Assembly: GCA_030452775.1 (NCBI GenBank)
Contig: JAKDLQ010000132.1
Coordinates: forward strand, 1-6,477
DNA length: 6,477 bases
DNA from: Micrococcales bacterium
GTDB taxonomy: Bacteria; Actinomycetota; Actinomycetes; Actinomycetales; Dermatophilaceae
Reading direction: 5' to 3'
In this document: piece after piece, positions 5,222 through 6,477 of the stretch
Layout of the letters: each line of letters opens with the position of its first letter
Numbering within the stretch: the stretch's first letter is position 1
The notes under the pieces: model-generated
What the model was told of the DNA's origin: nothing
The model's database searches: none
The model's input: only the letters and a program-made list of their open reading frames with translations
Made by a program: the position numbers and the translations under genes

Positions 5222-6457
5222 TCAAGCCTCTTTCTCCAGATCTGTTGGCCCGGCAAGAGCGCGCATCTCGTGCTCCCACACGTCGAGGATCACGCCGAGA
5301 TCGAATCGGGATGACCGCTCGTGGGCTCGCACGCCCATCGCTTCTCGGACGCCCTCGTCGGACATGAGGCATCGCAGGCTGTCGACCAGCGCGACGAGAT
5401 GGTTCTTCGGTACGAGCACACCGTCGTCACAATTCGCGATCAGCGCCCGCACCCCAGGTGAGGAGTCGAATGACACCGTGGGGACGCCCGCACGCCCGGC
5501 CTCGGCGATGGTCAAGGGCAACCCCTCGTGCTGGCTCGACATCACATGGATCTTGGCCCTGCGCAGGGCACCTTCGGGGTCAGCGGTGATGCCTTCGAGT
5601 GTTGCCGAACCGGCGATCCCGAGTCGGTCGATGAGGGATGCCAGCGAGTCGCGCGATGCGCCCTCACCATAGAGCCGCAACCGCCAGTCCGGGAAGTCCG
5701 GGGCGAGTGCGGCCCAGGCACGCAACACCCAATCGAGAGACTTCTCCCTGTCGTAGCGGCCGAGTGAGACCACCTCGTTGTGCCGATGGACCGAGGTTTC
5801 CCTTCCCGGTGGAAGCGGATTGAATACCCAACCGGTGTTATTGAGCTGGTCCAATCGCCGGAACTGCTCGGCGTCCTCTGCGGTCAATGCCAGCATTCGA
5901 TCTGAGTCGGCATACCACCGGCGCAGTCTGCGGATCGAACCACTCAAAACTGAACCCTGGCGAGATCCATGATATTGGGTGATCACATAGGGGCTGTCGA
6001 TGAGGCCACACTCGAGCCCGGCGGGTATCAGGTGCTCCATGGCGTAGATCTGGGTGCAGATGACGAGTGTCTCAGGACCCCACTCAGCGACGATCGGGCG
6101 TAGCCGATCGATGGCGTCGTGACGTAGGGAGTCCCAGCGCCGGCGGCTTGCCGCCTTCTTGGGGTTGAGCCGGTGCAGCCCTGACAGCCGCTGCCAGGCC
6201 GGAGGCTCGATATCGTAGATCGTCCGAACCCGGATACGGGGGTCGCGACCGAAATTGACCCGGACTGCCTTCGGCGTCGGCTTCATGCCGATGATCTCCA
6301 CGGCATAGCCCCGGTCCAGGAACCCATGTGCCAAGGTATCCATGAAGGCCGAGACTCCACCGAGTCGCGAGTGCTCGTTACCGATGAGGACGATCCGGTC
6401 GATCGCCGCCGCGCGTCGTGCATCCTCGGCGTCCGGACGCTGTCGGATGTCGCTCAC
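5222..6457 (-). CDS. GT4 family glycosyltransferase
   Basis: The 411-residue GT-B enzyme has an N-terminal acceptor domain that opens with RIVLIGNEHSRLGGVSAFMD (21-40; the Gly-Gly loop is typical) and a C-terminal donor domain. The latter shows VVSLGRYDREKSLDWVLRAW (229-248), LYGEG (262-266) and HEGLPLTIAEAGRAGVPTVS (310-329). The last stretch contains the EX7E pair Glu311/Glu319 of retaining GT4 enzymes, and Arg234 and Lys239 are at donor-phosphate positions. It transfers a sugar from an NDP-sugar in the cytoplasm. The layout faintly recalls teichoic-acid glycosyltransferases such as TagE, but that is only an impression. The GTG at 6457 has AAAGGG (6464-6469) 6 nt upstream. Codon choice looks somewhat less GC-biased than in the operon to its left. 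It likely belongs to a polysaccharide gene set continuing past the right edge. Confidence 0.92.
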   Translation of the reverse strand: MSDIRQRPDAEDARRAAAIDRIVLIGNEHSRLGGVSAFMDTLAHGFLDRGYAVEIIGMKPTPKAVRVNFGRDPRIRVRTIYDIEPPAWQRLSGLHRLNPKKAASRRRWDSLRHDAIDRLRPIVAEWGPETLVICTQIYAMEHLIPAGLECGLIDSPYVITQYHGSRQGSVLSGSIRRLRRWYADSDRMLALTAEDAEQFRRLDQLNNTGWVFNPLPPGRETSVHRHNEVVSLGRYDREKSLDWVLRAWAALAPDFPDWRLRLYGEGASRDSLASLIDRLGIAGSATLEGITADPEGALRRAKIHVMSSQHEGLPLTIAEAGRAGVPTVSFDSSPGVRALIANCDDGVLVPKNHLVALVDSLRCLMSDEGVREAMGVRAHERSSRFDLGVILDVWEHEMRALAGPTDLEKEA

Positions 6458-6463
6458 AGGAAG

Positions 6464-6469
6464 CCCTTT
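6464..6469 (-). promoter_or_regulatory. Ribosome binding site of the GT4 gene
   Basis: Reads AAAGGG on the minus strand, 6 nt before the GTG at 6457; this supports that GTG as the start. The promoter would be outside the window, or the gene is read through from a neighbour to the right. Confidence 0.6.
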
Positions 6470-6477
6470 CGGACACT

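Noticed and set aside
4458..5372. 304-codon minus-strand ORF opposite TIGR03089 and running past its end
   Set aside because: Arg-rich shadow; it would overlap both TIGR03089 and the GT4 C-terminus, which are well supported.
1..6477. CRISPR arrays, IS elements, tRNA genes, toxin-antitoxin or phage-defence genes
   Set aside because: None found: no regular repeats, no transposase motifs or terminal inverted repeats, no cloverleaf-like sequence, and all sizeable genes have other assignments.

Overview
The window reads as chromosomal DNA of a GC-rich actinobacterium. Third codon positions are almost all G or C, several starts are GTG, and one operon appears to begin with a leaderless ATG. Three families also point this way: an F420-type (Ddn-like) deazaflavin-dependent oxidoreductase, an LCP-family wall ligase, and a TIGR03089 protein, a family I know only from Actinobacteria. 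Order and genus cannot be fixed from the sequence; an Intrasporangiaceae/Dermatophilaceae-like organism is a guess.

Layout. 1-250 (minus): 5' part of a DNA-3-methyladenine glycosylase 2-type gene, cut by the window edge. 251-391: divergent spacer holding a possible 22-codon upstream ORF (322-390) with a good ribosome binding site. 392-826 (plus): Ddn-like oxidoreductase. 860-1846 (minus): flippase-like integral membrane protein, possibly translated in coupling with a small upstream ORF (1843-1995). 1847-2126: divergent spacer with TANNNT -10 elements facing both ways. 2127-5153 (plus): a tight four-gene operon of GT2 glycosyltransferase, DUF2304 membrane protein, LCP protein and TIGR03089 protein. 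5154-5221: convergent spacer next to a perfect hairpin that spans the TIGR03089 stop codon. 5222-6457 (minus): GT4 glycosyltransferase, with its start and ribosome binding site just inside the right edge.

How the genes fit together. From 860 rightward the theme is a cell-envelope glycopolymer. By family knowledge, the GT2 enzyme would make a polyprenyl-linked sugar at the inner face of the membrane with its small DUF2304 partner. The divergently transcribed flippase-like protein is a candidate for moving or handling lipid-linked material. The LCP protein would join a lipid-linked polymer to peptidoglycan outside the membrane. The GT4 enzyme would add a sugar in the cytoplasm and probably belongs to a further polysaccharide gene set beyond position 6477. 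TIGR03089 is the unexplained member. The two leftmost genes (base-excision repair and F420 redox) look like unrelated housekeeping neighbours.

I see no tRNA, rRNA, CRISPR array, insertion sequence or prophage gene. The most interesting points are the unexplained TIGR03089 protein locked into a wall-ligase operon, the LCP start that may use a CTG coupled to the preceding stop, two candidate small ORFs, and the probable leaderless operon promoter.
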